Shown piece after piece: positions 1 through 8,420 of a stretch of 64,000 bases of DNA. The DNA is from Bacteroidota bacterium. Lineage in GTDB: Bacteria; Bacteroidota; Bacteroidia; Chitinophagales; LD1. The first letter of the stretch is position 1, and each line of letters begins with the position of its first letter. The stretch is from the NCBI GenBank assembly GCA_016722375.1, contig JADKJG010000004.1, positions 324,649 through 388,648 of the forward strand, written 5' to 3'. Position numbers and translations under genes: made by a program. Under the pieces are notes generated by a model, which worked only from the letters and a program-made list of their open reading frames with translations, was not told the origin of the DNA and did not search any database.

Positions 1-548
1 TTTCCCGCCATCGCCATCAATGGATTGAAGTTGCGCGAGGTACCGCGATAAATCAGATTGCCGGTAGCGTCGCCCTTCCATGCCTTTACAATCGCGAAGT
101 CTGATTTAAAAGCATGTTCCATCAAATATTCTTTTCCATCAAACATTCGTGTTTCTTTTCCTTCCGCGACCTCCGTGCCTACACCAGCCGGAGTAAAAAA
201 AGCCGGTATGCCATAACCCGCCATCATGCAACGGGTAGCAAGCGTTCCCTGAGGAACGAGTTCTACTTCCAACTCGCCGGAAAGTAACTGTCGTTCAAAT
301 TCGGCGTTCTCGCCTACATAAGACGAAATCATTTTCTTTACCTGCCGAGTCTTCAACATCAGACCGATACCGAAATCATCTACTCCGGCGTTGTTTGAAA
401 TAAAAGTAAGCCCCTTCACCCCCTTGCGAACCAGTGCCAAAATGCAGTTCTCCGGTATTCCGCTCAATCCAAAACCACCCAGCATCAGCACCGCGTTATC
501 CGGTATGTCTTTCACTGCCTCATCGGCGTTTGCAACTATTTTATTCAT
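1..548 (-). CDS. scoA: 3-oxoacid CoA-transferase subunit A, 3' end cut by window edge
   Basis: Alpha subunit of succinyl-CoA:3-ketoacid CoA-transferase, which moves CoA between succinyl-CoA and acetoacetate. The reverse strand has no stop before base 1, so about 182 N-terminal residues are visible, starting MNKIVANADEAVKDIPD from ATG at 548. Family hallmarks are the GGFGLSGIPE loop near residue 25, the SNNAGVDDFGIG segment and the RGTSRNFNPLMA segment near the cut end. The family is usually about 230 residues, so roughly 50 are missing. The beta subunit would be expected beyond the left edge. The family call is firm; the acceptor specificity (acetoacetate rather than another acid) is inferred from similarity alone. 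Confidence 0.9.
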   Translation of the reverse strand, partial: MNKIVANADEAVKDIPDNAVLMLGGFGLSGIPENCILALVRKGVKGLTFISNNAGVDDFGIGLMLKTRQVKKMISSYVGENAEFERQLLSGELEVELVPQGTLATRCMMAGYGIPAFFTPAGVGTEVAEGKETRMFDGKEYLMEHAFKSDFAIVKAWKGDATGNLIYRGTSRNFNPLMAMAG

Positions 549-603
549 GATTTTTATTGTTTTCTTTATAAGCGGTTAGACGACCGATGTCGTCTGACCA
601 TAA

Positions 604-945
604 TTATTCTTTACTCAATTTTGCTTCGCGACGACTCATTTCTTCCAACGCCTCTCCATAGATTTTGTCAAACAGCGCCGGATGGTTTTCATAAAACCGA
701 AAACTGCTTAAAAATTTTTCTGCCGTCACGCCTCGGTTTTTAAATATCTGTACCATATATTGTTTCGTCAAGTTCTCTTCATTCATTCCGCCCTGAGCTT
801 TCTCGGCTGCTACGGCATCCACGATGTGAATATCAGACATAATTTGAACCATTTGATCCATCGGTATTACCGTCGCTGGTATGGTGGGCATTTCTGACCG
901 ACAACCCATCATCCAAATAAAAGCGAAAAGAATCAGACGGTTCAT
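604..945 (-). CDS. DUF4296-type small lipoprotein
   Basis: Small exported lipoprotein of 113 residues. The start at 945 gives MNRLILFAFIWMMGC, a signal peptide with a lipobox cysteine at about residue 15. An upstream start at 993 would place extra basic residues before the signal and overlap the divergent yggS gene, so the inner ATG is preferred. The mature part has the pattern of DUF4296 proteins (IMSDIHIVDAVAAEKAQ, then a YMVQIFKNRGVTAEKF helix and FYENHPALFDKIYGEALEEM). The function of this Bacteroidota family is unknown. Recognition is from memory of the family pattern. Confidence 0.75.
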   Translation of the reverse strand: MNRLILFAFIWMMGCRSEMPTIPATVIPMDQMVQIMSDIHIVDAVAAEKAQGGMNEENLTKQYMVQIFKNRGVTAEKFLSSFRFYENHPALFDKIYGEALEEMSRREAKLSKE

Positions 946-979
946 ATAGATTTGCTTCAAAAATATAATTACTCTCCTA

Positions 980-1645
980 ATGAACCTCGACAATTTCCAT
1001 CAGTTAACAAAAGAAGTCCGGGCATCTGGTGCCCGACTGATTGCTGTATCAAAAACCAAACCGGTTGAAGATATACAAACGCTCTATCAAGCAGGACAAA
1101 GAATGTTTGGCGAAAACAAAGTGCAAGAAATGGCCAGTAAATACGAAGTCCTGCCCAAAGACATTGGATGGCACCTCATCGGCCATCTGCAAACCAATAA
1201 GGTAAAATATATAGCCTCCTTCGTTTCGCTCATCCATTCAGTGGATAGTCTGAAACTCTTGGCAGAAATAGACCGGCAGGCTGAAAGGTGCGGACGGGTG
1301 ATAGACTGCCTGTTGCAGATTTCGATTTCGGATGAAGAAACAAAATTCGGTTTGAGTGAAGAAGTTCTATATCAACTGCTCGATTCCGACGAGTTTAAGA
1401 AGATGGATCATATCCGCATTTGTGGTTTTATGGGCATGGCCACGAATACGGATGTTGCGGACAAGATAGAGCAGGAATTTGCCTCCCTGAAAAACATCTT
1501 CGAACAGGTGCGCGAAAGATATTTCCCTACCTCTGTCAGTTTCAAAGAACTCTCTATGGGCATGACCTCTGATTACCCCTTGGCGCTCAAGCATGGTGCT
1601 ACGCTGGTTCGCGTAGGGAGTTTGATTTTTGGAGAAAGGAACTGA
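980..1645 (+). CDS. yggS: YggS/PROSC family pyridoxal-phosphate homeostasis protein
   Basis: Single-domain PLP-binding TIM-barrel protein of 221 residues that buffers vitamin B6 and amino-acid pools; it has no known enzymatic reaction. Visible family marks are IAVSKTKP with the PLP lysine at about residue 25, FGENKVQEM, WHLIGHLQTNK, and the C-terminal LSMGMTSDYPLAL phosphate-binding segment followed by VRVGSLIFGER. Length matches the family. It is transcribed divergently from the DUF4296 lipoprotein, with only 34 bases between the two chosen starts, so the promoters must overlap. Confidence 0.95.
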   Translation: MNLDNFHQLTKEVRASGARLIAVSKTKPVEDIQTLYQAGQRMFGENKVQEMASKYEVLPKDIGWHLIGHLQTNKVKYIASFVSLIHSVDSLKLLAEIDRQAERCGRVIDCLLQISISDEETKFGLSEEVLYQLLDSDEFKKMDHIRICGFMGMATNTDVADKIEQEFASLKNIFEQVRERYFPTSVSFKELSMGMTSDYPLALKHGATLVRVGSLIFGERN

Positions 1646-1848
1646 ACAACTGCTTTTTTTGTCAAAAAATGATTTGACCTATATATAGAGACCCTTTCGC
1701 CAGCAGCACTTCTTTTGTTGTTTTCTGGCTAAAAAGATACCCTCCTTCTTTTTTGACAATATCCCCAATTTGTTTCCAGCTTCAAATCCATATCAATTTT
1801 AACAATTGGGAATATCCCCGATGCTAATCTGTATATCATTATTGCCTC

Positions 1849-2026
1849 CGGGACTTTCCCGACGTTCATAAATATCTATTAAGGTGGCTGGGGAAATTGC
1901 CGGCGTTTGTGAATATCTATTAAGGTGCTTGGGGAAGTCCCCCCCACTCTCATATATCTATTAAGGTAGGCTATCAGAGTTATAGCGCGTACATATATCT
2001 ATTAAGGCGCTCCTGCAAAGTGCCGG
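1849..2026. repeat. Array 1: 14-bp repeat at exact 41-bp period with alternating dyads
   Basis: The 14-mer ATATCTATTAAGGT begins at 1872, 1913, 1954 and 1995 (last copy ends GC instead of GT), exactly 41 bases apart; weaker look-alikes sit in register at 1790 and 2036. The 27-base spacers differ in sequence, yet each carries an inverted repeat at the same place: CGGGACTTTCCCG (centre 1855), GGGGAAATTGCC (about 1895.5, imperfect), GGGGAAGTCCCC (1936.5), CTATCAGAGTTATAG (1978) and CCTGCAAAGTGCCGG (2019). Those centres are 40.5-41.5 bases apart and about 20.5 from the repeat centres. This fills most of the 500-base gap between yggS and sppA. A 41-base period cannot be coding. Function unknown. 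Confidence 0.85.
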
Positions 2027-2091
2027 AATAGCTTGATATTCTTGAAAAATAGCTGTAAAAAGCCCGTTTGGGCCATTTTATAAAACAGAAA

Positions 2092-2127
2092 GGGGAGGAA
2101 CTGTCTTTTTCAAAACAATTCCTCCCC
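2092..2127 (-). terminator. Hairpin downstream of sppA
   Basis: GGGGAGGAA at 2092 pairs with TTCCTCCCC ending at 2127, 20 bases beyond the sppA stop. A second short hairpin, AGCCCGTTTGGGC, lies further downstream near 2060. The T-rich tail on the reverse strand is modest, so this is a likely but not textbook rho-independent terminator. Confidence 0.55.
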
Positions 2128-2146
2128 CAAAAGCAGTTACGACTTT

Positions 2147-3895
2147 TTATAAACCCAAGTCATAAACCATACGCGCCTGAATGCCGCGGGTTTTCTTCAA
2201 CATTTCCATCGTTTGATAAACGGCATATTGCTCGCCCAACTGTTCGCGGATGGCGTTGGTTTTCATTTCCGAAAATCCTTCGGCCAGTTTTTCGGCCAAG
2301 GTCTTTTCTTCTGGATAGGCTTTGGTGCGGTAATCTTTCAAGTTGGCTTGTTTGGCAGCATAAGCAATGGCTTCGTCCAAACCACCAATTTCATCTACCA
2401 GTCCGTTGGCGATGCCCTGCTGTCCGGTCCAAACTCTGCCCTGAGCAATACTTTCGATATAGGCAGTGTCTTTCTTTCTTCCTTCGGCTACGCGCTCTTT
2501 AAATTCGCGATAGGTTTTCTCCACGTTTCTTTGCAGAAATGCCCCTTCTTCAGCATCAACAGGTTTAGTGATACCGCCCAGTACCCCGTGTTTAGTCACC
2601 TTTACTTCATCAAACGTAATTCCCAATTTATCATTGAAAAACTTCTTTGCATTTGGAATCAATCCAAAAACCCCAATCGAACCGGTAATAGTATTTGGCT
2701 GTGCAAAAATACGATCGCCCATGCAGGAAATATAATATCCGCCGGAGGCCGCGACATCGCCATAAGACACCACCAAAGGCTTTTCTTTTTTAGCCAGAAC
2801 CAATTCTCTCCACATAATATCGCTGGCCAAAGCACTGCCTCCCGGTGAATTGACGCGCAAAACAATGGCCTTTACTTTTTCATCCTTGCGAAGTTTTGAA
2901 ATGAGTTTGGCAAATTTATCGCCGCCTACTTCACCGGTTTGCCCTTCGCCATCTACAATAGTGCCTTCGGCATATACCACAGCAATTTTGTTGGAGGATT
3001 TAAAATCTTTTTCAAGCGTAGAAGCATATTTTCCTATTTCGATAAATTCAACATCCTTCTTTTTGTCGGTGCCCAGTTTCTCGCGAATTTTATCCTCTAC
3101 CTGATCGTAGTAGAGTGCATCGTCAATCAGCTTAAATTCTATATCCTTTTCAGGAGTTTCTGCCAAAATGTTGTTGATGATGTTGTTCAATTCAGCGGTA
3201 TCTATCTTTCTTTCGCGAGCAATGTTTTTTAGAAAATAGTCATACACATCTTGATAAATTATGGAAAGTTGTTGCCGGTTGGGTTCACTCATGTTGGTGC
3301 GCACATAAGGTTCAATGGCGCTTTTAAATGCTCCGCAGTGAAAGTCCTGAACTTCTACCCCCAGTTTGTCAAACATCCCTTTGTAATACATAATCTCCCT
3401 ACCGAATCCTTTCAACTCAATCAGACCGTTTGGATTGAGATATACTTTATCGGCGGCAGATGCCAGATAATATGATTTCTGCGAAACCATATCGCCATAG
3501 GCATAAACAAATTTTCCGCTCTTCCTGAATTCCAACAGCGATTGGCGAATGGCTTCCAATGTAGCCAAGCCATTATCGGTAACGCCCATTTCAAGATAAA
3601 TGCCTTTGATGTTTTCATCGGTTTCCGCTTTCTTAATAGACTCACGGATATCGGTCAAGCCCAACGCCTTTTTTGATTTCATGGTAGTGAAATCAAAAGA
3701 GGCAAAGGGGTCTTCGCTAGTTTGTTCGGGAATGGAGTATCCCAAATCCAGTTTAATAATTGAGTTGGATTTGACTTTGGCTGTTTTCTCCTTGCCGGCA
3801 GCGGCAGCAAGTCCCAAGAGCAGAAACACACTCAAAACGAAGAACAAAATCAAACCGGTGATGGTGGCAAAAACGAATTTGAAGAACTGTTTCAT
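2147..3895 (-). CDS. sppA: Signal peptide peptidase SppA, long (67K) type
   Basis: Membrane-anchored serine protease that degrades cleaved signal peptides. The 582-residue protein has one N-terminal membrane segment (about residues 7-33) followed by two tandem SppA/ClpP-fold domains, as in the E. coli long form. The catalytic lysine is K191 in GAFKSAIEPY of the first domain. The nucleophile serine is S384 in GDVAASGGYYIS of the second domain, preceded by RVNSPGGS. Both key residues are present, so it should be active. It is monocistronic between array 1 and the LysM gene. A second ClpP-fold membrane protease (NfeD type) lies 0.9 kb away on the other strand. Confidence 0.95.
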   Translation of the reverse strand: MKQFFKFVFATITGLILFFVLSVFLLLGLAAAAGKEKTAKVKSNSIIKLDLGYSIPEQTSEDPFASFDFTTMKSKKALGLTDIRESIKKAETDENIKGIYLEMGVTDNGLATLEAIRQSLLEFRKSGKFVYAYGDMVSQKSYYLASAADKVYLNPNGLIELKGFGREIMYYKGMFDKLGVEVQDFHCGAFKSAIEPYVRTNMSEPNRQQLSIIYQDVYDYFLKNIARERKIDTAELNNIINNILAETPEKDIEFKLIDDALYYDQVEDKIREKLGTDKKKDVEFIEIGKYASTLEKDFKSSNKIAVVYAEGTIVDGEGQTGEVGGDKFAKLISKLRKDEKVKAIVLRVNSPGGSALASDIMWRELVLAKKEKPLVVSYGDVAASGGYYISCMGDRIFAQPNTITGSIGVFGLIPNAKKFFNDKLGITFDEVKVTKHGVLGGITKPVDAEEGAFLQRNVEKTYREFKERVAEGRKKDTAYIESIAQGRVWTGQQGIANGLVDEIGGLDEAIAYAAKQANLKDYRTKAYPEEKTLAEKLAEGFSEMKTNAIREQLGEQYAVYQTMEMLKKTRGIQARMVYDLGL

Positions 3896-4013
3896 AAAAT
3901 ATATTTAGTTGTTTGACGAAATGACCTGAAGTAAATTTTAAGGCTGCAATAATACAGGAACTGTAGGAATTTTGCGGAATAAGAACGATTCACCCTGCGA
4001 GTAATAAAAATCA

Positions 4014-4700
4014 TTATTGCTGATAGCCGAAGACTTCAACTAGAAATTTATTATCCACCGCTCCGAGATCGTTTGCTGCTTTGTTACTTAGCTTGATGAT
4101 GATTTCCCGACTGGTGTCAGAAATAGGAAGTTTGCCAACTACCTTTACATAAGTTGTTTTCTTGTTCATGGGGTTCACCACCCGTACAATAGAACCGGTT
4201 TCTGCATCATTATAAAAGGCCAAATAGGGATTGCCGGAAGTGTAGTCATCAATAAAATTAGCAGCGCCCCGGTTTTTCTTTAGCTTAAATCCTCCCGAAG
4301 CATATTGGCCGTAAATGGAAGGATACTCCAGAGAATTTCCTGAAGCGGTTTTTAGTTTTATCGAAGTAGCTGCTTTAGGAGTGACACTTCCGGTGTGAGT
4401 TGTGGCATCAGATGGATTGACGGTTACCTTTTCGATGATTGGCATAGTGTCCCTTTTAAAGACAACCGGAGCCAATACCTTTGGAGGGCAAGGGATGGTG
4501 ATTTTTTGTCCCAACCGAACCTTCATTTTCTTTTCGATGGAGGGATTGACTTTGACCAAATCCTCTGGCTTTAACCCATATTCTTTGCTGATGGAGTATA
4601 GAGTCTCTCCTCGCTTCACCTTATGGCGCTGCTCGCATGGCTGCGCAACAGACACGACCGAAATAACCGCCAGTAAAAGGATGAATAAAAACTGCTTCAC
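4014..4700 (-). CDS. LysM-domain exported protein with RlpA-like C-terminal region
   Basis: Exported protein of 228 residues. A GTG start at 4700 gives a clear signal peptide (KQFLFILLLAVISVVSVAQ). One LysM peptidoglycan-binding module follows (HKVKRGETLYSISKEYGLKPEDLVKVNPSI, about 26-70), then a Thr/Ser/Pro-rich linker. The C-terminal half (about 135-225) resembles the double-psi barrel of RlpA-like proteins (ASGGFKLKKNRGAANF, then VRVVNPMNKKTTYVKVVGKLP and IIIKLSNKAANDLG). It probably binds cell-wall glycan in the periplasm; enzymatic activity is unproven. It is divergent from the NfeD-like gene with a 51-base gap. Confidence 0.8.
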   Translation of the reverse strand: MKQFLFILLLAVISVVSVAQPCEQRHKVKRGETLYSISKEYGLKPEDLVKVNPSIEKKMKVRLGQKITIPCPPKVLAPVVFKRDTMPIIEKVTVNPSDATTHTGSVTPKAATSIKLKTASGNSLEYPSIYGQYASGGFKLKKNRGAANFIDDYTSGNPYLAFYNDAETGSIVRVVNPMNKKTTYVKVVGKLPISDTSREIIIKLSNKAANDLGAVDNKFLVEVFGYQQ

Positions 4701-4751
4701 TATTAAAATACTTACTTTTAAGGCGCAAATTTACTTCCATACTTTAGAAAC

Positions 4752-6092
4752 ATGTATCGAACCCTTCCTGTCTTAACAATAATTGCCCTCTGCTTGTGCA
4801 GTATATTAAACACTTATGGGCAGAATAAAATCATCTATAGTTACGAAATACATCAGGAAATCACACCGTCCGTCAGCCGATTGACCAAGTCGGCCATTGA
4901 AGAGGCTGAAAAGAGAAATGCGGCTTATCTATTGATTGACATGGATACCTATGGCGGACTAGTGGATGCTGCGGATGAAATCAGAACTATGTTGTTGAAG
5001 ACAAAAATCCCAACCATTGTGTTTGTCCGCAATAATGCGGCATCGGCTGGAGCCTTAATTTCGATAGCCTGCGATTCAATATATATGAGTCCGGGTTCTA
5101 CCATTGGAGCCGCTTCGGTAGTGAATCAAGCGGGAGAGTTGATGCCGGAAAAGTATCAAAGCTATATGCGTAAAAAGATGCGCGCCACCGCCGAAGAGAC
5201 TGGTAGGAATCCATTGATAGCTGAAGGGATGAGTGATGAGAATCTGGTGATTGATTCAATAAAAGAGAAAGGGAAGATCATCACGTTGAGTGTGAAAGAA
5301 GCTATGCGTTATGGATATTGTAATGGGGAAGTTTCAGACCCTGAGCAGATTATTTCTAAACTGAAAGGAGGACCATATATAATAGAGAAACACGAAAGCT
5401 CAATGGCCGAAAGTATTATACTGTGGCTGGTGAATCCGGCGGTTTCCGGTGTATTGCTGCTTATTATTTTTGGGGGAATATATTTTGAATTTAAAGCACC
5501 GGGCACTTTCATCCCTATTGCAGTATCCGCGATGGGGGCTATGCTATATTTCGCTCCCCTCTATTTGGAAGGGCTGGCGGCAAATTGGGAAATCATTGTT
5601 TTTGTTGCCGGTGTGGCGTTGATTATTGTTGAAATATTTGTATTGCCGGGCTTTGGTGTGGCGGGTATTTCAGGAATCTTATTGACCGTAGCGGCCTTAA
5701 CATTGGCCATGGTTCGGAATATTGATTTCGATTTTTCATTGGTTCCGGGTGCTTCTTTGGCCACTGCATTTCTGACCGTTACTTTGGCAATGGCGGCGCC
5801 GCTTGTATTATTGCTTCTATTTGGTCATCAGATTTTTAATTCCGGTCTCTTTCGACGGATGGCGGATGTTGCTGAGATGAAAACAGCAGATGGTTATTCA
5901 ATAAAAGATAATGCGCTACAAAAGTTAGTGGGGAATAGAGGTGTTTCTGTTACCGACCTTCGTCCTGCGGGAAAGATTGAGATAGACGGCGAACGTTACG
6001 ATTCTATCTCTGATGGTGATTTCATTGCTAAGGGTACAGGCATTAAGGTAATTCGTGTGCAAGCTAGCTATTTGATAGTTGACCATGCATAA
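4752..6092 (+). CDS. NfeD-family membrane serine protease, long form
   Basis: ClpP-class membrane protease of the NfeD type, 446 residues. After a signal peptide comes an SppA-like protease domain (about 25-210) with the nucleophile S98 in NNAASAGALIS. Then come four to five membrane segments (about 225-370) and a C-terminal OB-fold NfeD domain (GNRGVSVTDLRPAGKIEIDGERYD, about 390-446). This is the full-length architecture, not the short NfeD-only version. The family cleaves hydrophobic regions of membrane proteins such as stomatins; no stomatin gene is adjacent here. The kdsB start lies 10 bases downstream, so co-transcription is likely. Confidence 0.92.
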   Translation: MYRTLPVLTIIALCLCSILNTYGQNKIIYSYEIHQEITPSVSRLTKSAIEEAEKRNAAYLLIDMDTYGGLVDAADEIRTMLLKTKIPTIVFVRNNAASAGALISIACDSIYMSPGSTIGAASVVNQAGELMPEKYQSYMRKKMRATAEETGRNPLIAEGMSDENLVIDSIKEKGKIITLSVKEAMRYGYCNGEVSDPEQIISKLKGGPYIIEKHESSMAESIILWLVNPAVSGVLLLIIFGGIYFEFKAPGTFIPIAVSAMGAMLYFAPLYLEGLAANWEIIVFVAGVALIIVEIFVLPGFGVAGISGILLTVAALTLAMVRNIDFDFSLVPGASLATAFLTVTLAMAAPLVLLLLFGHQIFNSGLFRRMADVAEMKTADGYSIKDNALQKLVGNRGVSVTDLRPAGKIEIDGERYDSISDGDFIAKGTGIKVIRVQASYLIVDHA

Positions 6093-6102
6093 AGGTTCTA
6101 GT

Positions 6103-6897
6103 ATGAAGATAATTGGTATCATTCCGGCTCGATTTGCCTCTACCCGTTTTCCAGGCAAGCCGCTGACGGACATTGAAGGCAAGTCTATGATACGAAGGGT
6201 GTATGAACAGGCAAAATTGGCGACTTCCTTATCTGAACTGATTGTAGCGACAGACGATGAGAGAATAAAGATGGAGGTCGAGCGTTTTGGAGGGAAAGTG
6301 ATGATGACTTCACCGGATCACAGGAACGGCACCGAACGTTGTGCTGAAATCGCTGCGGAATCTGAGGCAGATGTTGTTATCAATATTCAGGGCGATGAAC
6401 CTTTCATTCATCCTGAACAGATTGATTTAGTAGCAGGCTTATTCACAGATGCCGATACTGATGGCATGCCTCAAATCGGTACGCTGATTAAAACCCAACC
6501 TCTAAATGAAGAGTTGCAAAATCCATCCAGAGTTAAGGTGGTATTAAATAAGCAAATGGAGGGTATATATTTTAGCCGGAGTGTTATACCTTTTATCCGG
6601 AATCATCCTCATTTTACCGTTCAAGGATTCCATTCCAAATTGAACTTTCAGGGCGCAGAAGAAAGTGGAGAAGCTACCAGTACATTTTACAAGCATATCG
6701 GTATTTACGGCTACCGCAGAGATATTCTGCTTGAAATTGTGAAACTGTCTGAATCTTATCTGGAAAAGGCAGAGTCCTTAGAGCAGTTGCGCTGGATAGA
6801 GAACGGCTACCATATTCAATGCGCACTCACCACCCATGATGCTTTAAGTATTGATACTCCCGAAGATTTACAAAGCCTGAAGAGTTTCAGGAGGTAA
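6103..6897 (+). CDS. kdsB: 3-deoxy-manno-octulosonate cytidylyltransferase
   Basis: Activates KDO as CMP-KDO for lipopolysaccharide inner-core synthesis in the cytoplasm. The ATG at 6103 starts MKIIGIIPARFASTRFPGKPL, the classic KdsB N-terminal nucleotide-binding signature; an upstream TTG in frame would only add a tail overlapping the previous gene. Other marks are DDERI, MTSPDHRNGTERCAE, NIQGDEPFIHPEQI and the C-terminal IDTPEDLQ. Length of 264 residues matches the family. It indicates a Gram-negative envelope with KDO-containing LPS. Confidence 0.96.
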   Translation: MKIIGIIPARFASTRFPGKPLTDIEGKSMIRRVYEQAKLATSLSELIVATDDERIKMEVERFGGKVMMTSPDHRNGTERCAEIAAESEADVVINIQGDEPFIHPEQIDLVAGLFTDADTDGMPQIGTLIKTQPLNEELQNPSRVKVVLNKQMEGIYFSRSVIPFIRNHPHFTVQGFHSKLNFQGAEESGEATSTFYKHIGIYGYRRDILLEIVKLSESYLEKAESLEQLRWIENGYHIQCALTTHDALSIDTPEDLQSLKSFRR

Positions 6898-6903
6898 CAA
6901 AGA

Positions 6904-7542
6904 TTAGAACTGAAGTTGCATCCTTTTCTTAGGAGGACGAATTTTGTTCAAACACTTTTCTGACCAAATCCTGCTTGGCTCATGCTCCGTCTTTTCCGGA
7001 CGGAAATAAAAGCCGGCAAATTTATCGGCATCCGTAGGCATCATAGAGGGATCCCATCCATTGACCGAATAAATAATCCCTTCGGACATCTTAGCAATTG
7101 CTGCGGCAATATGTCCATAACCAATCTGGATTAAGGGAGTTTGACCTGGAGAGCGATTCACGTAATATTTGATGTTATATTTTTTGATGGTCTCAGCCAG
7201 TTTTTCATCAATCAACTCACCACATTTTTCTTCTACATACTCGGGCCAGTAATCTAGTGTTTCACTTAATTGGTTGCAATAGGCTTCAATGCCCCCTGTT
7301 TTTACCTGATCAATTGTAAACCAAGCATGTTCCGTGTCTTTCCAAATGAATTTATCGTCTGGACTTACTTTGTTTTCATAGTTCTCATCATTGTCACGAA
7401 GCTCAATTGAAAAAGTAACTTTGGTAGTTATTTCATAAGATTGCAGGAAATCATTCATTGTCTTTTCTGCGGCCTCCACAACATTTCCGAAGGTGAGGTG
7501 TTTGTCCATTTTAATAGGAAGAATTCCAAACGAAGTACTCAT
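6904..7542 (-). CDS. Unknown protein, about 212 residues
   Basis: I do not recognise this family. The start at 7542 (MSTSFGILPIKMDKHLTFGNVVEAAEKTMNDF) is preferred over one at 7629 because the extra 29 residues are low-quality sequence and lie in the intergenic region. No signal peptide or membrane segment is visible. It is acidic and aromatic-rich (WKDTEHAWFTID, LDYWPEYVEEKCGEL, QIGYGHIAAAIAKMSEGIIYSVNGWDP), suggesting a soluble cytoplasmic protein. It converges with kdsB (6 bases apart) and diverges from the LolD-like gene. It could be an immunity-like or phage-related protein, but nothing visible supports a specific role. Confidence 0.6.
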   Translation of the reverse strand: MSTSFGILPIKMDKHLTFGNVVEAAEKTMNDFLQSYEITTKVTFSIELRDNDENYENKVSPDDKFIWKDTEHAWFTIDQVKTGGIEAYCNQLSETLDYWPEYVEEKCGELIDEKLAETIKKYNIKYYVNRSPGQTPLIQIGYGHIAAAIAKMSEGIIYSVNGWDPSMMPTDADKFAGFYFRPEKTEHEPSRIWSEKCLNKIRPPKKRMQLQF

Positions 7543-7686
7543 AAATCTGTGTTTTTTGTGTACAAATACCGGATATGTATCCAGAGAGAAACGGATGCAA
7601 AGATATAAAAATAAAGCTGGAATATTCAAAATTAGTTTGAAAACATCTTATTTGAGGGTGTGTTTTAGGATATTGGAATTCAATTT

Positions 7687-7694
7687 TACTTTCG
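7687..7694 (+). promoter_or_regulatory. Candidate Bacteroidota -7 element before lolD
   Basis: TACTTTCG, close to the Bacteroidota sigma-ABfr -7 consensus TAnnTTTG, ends 4 bases before the ATG at 7699. A clear -33 TTTG at the right distance is not evident. If used, the mRNA would be nearly leaderless. Confidence 0.3.
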
Positions 7695-7698
7695 CCCA

Positions 7699-8355
7699 AT
7701 GATTCTGGAGGCAAAAGATATTTACAAGCAATATGGGTCTCTTGAAGTTCTTCGGGGGGTATCTATTTCCGTTCAAAAAGGCGAGATTGTTTCTCTGGTT
7801 GGGCCTTCAGGCGCTGGCAAGTCCACGCTGCTCCATATAATCGGTACCTTGGACAAACCGGATAAAGGGAACGTGGAAATTGAAGGAAAGGATGTAGTGT
7901 CTCTAAACGAAAAATCTATTTCATCCTTCCGGAACAAATCCATCGGGTTTATTTTTCAATTCCATCATCTTTTACCTGAGTTTACGGCTTTAGAGAATGT
8001 TTGTATTCCGGCTTTCATCGGTGGAACAGCAAGAAATATCGCCGAAAAAAAGGCTAAGGAATTGCTCTCTCTGCTTAATCTTTCAAATAGATTACATCAT
8101 AAGCCTGGCGAATTATCGGGAGGAGAGCAACAACGAGTGGCGGTGGCACGCTCACTTATTAATGACCCTGTATTGGTAATGGCAGATGAACCATCGGGAA
8201 ATCTGGACACGCAACATGCCGGCGAACTTCATCGCCTATTTTTTGAGCTCAGAGATAAATTGAATCAAACGTTCATCATCGTTACCCATAACGAAGAATT
8301 GGCTCGAATGGCTGATAGGACAATTACTATGAAGGACGGTATGATTGTCCGGTAG
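7699..8355 (+). CDS. lolD: LolD-like ABC transporter ATP-binding protein
   Basis: ATPase of the MacB/LolD clade, 218 residues. Walker A is GPSGAGKST (about 35-43), the Q-loop is in FIFQFHHLLPEFTALENV, the signature is LSGGEQQRVAVARSL, Walker B is VLVMADEPSGNLD and the switch histidine is in IIVTHNEEL. In LolCDE it powers release of outer-membrane lipoproteins from the inner membrane. No permease gene (LolC/E-like) is adjacent, so the partner must be elsewhere. Without it, a MacB- or FtsE-like role cannot be excluded. Confidence 0.88.
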   Translation: MILEAKDIYKQYGSLEVLRGVSISVQKGEIVSLVGPSGAGKSTLLHIIGTLDKPDKGNVEIEGKDVVSLNEKSISSFRNKSIGFIFQFHHLLPEFTALENVCIPAFIGGTARNIAEKKAKELLSLLNLSNRLHHKPGELSGGEQQRVAVARSLINDPVLVMADEPSGNLDTQHAGELHRLFFELRDKLNQTFIIVTHNEELARMADRTITMKDGMIVR

Positions 8356-8420
8356 AGTGGGGCGGTAGGATTATTTGAATAGATTTGCCACTCGATATTT
8401 TTAACCAAAACAAAATTAAA

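Noticed and set aside
2213..2848. Long antisense open frame within sppA
   Set aside because: Lies opposite a complete conserved gene with intact catalytic residues.
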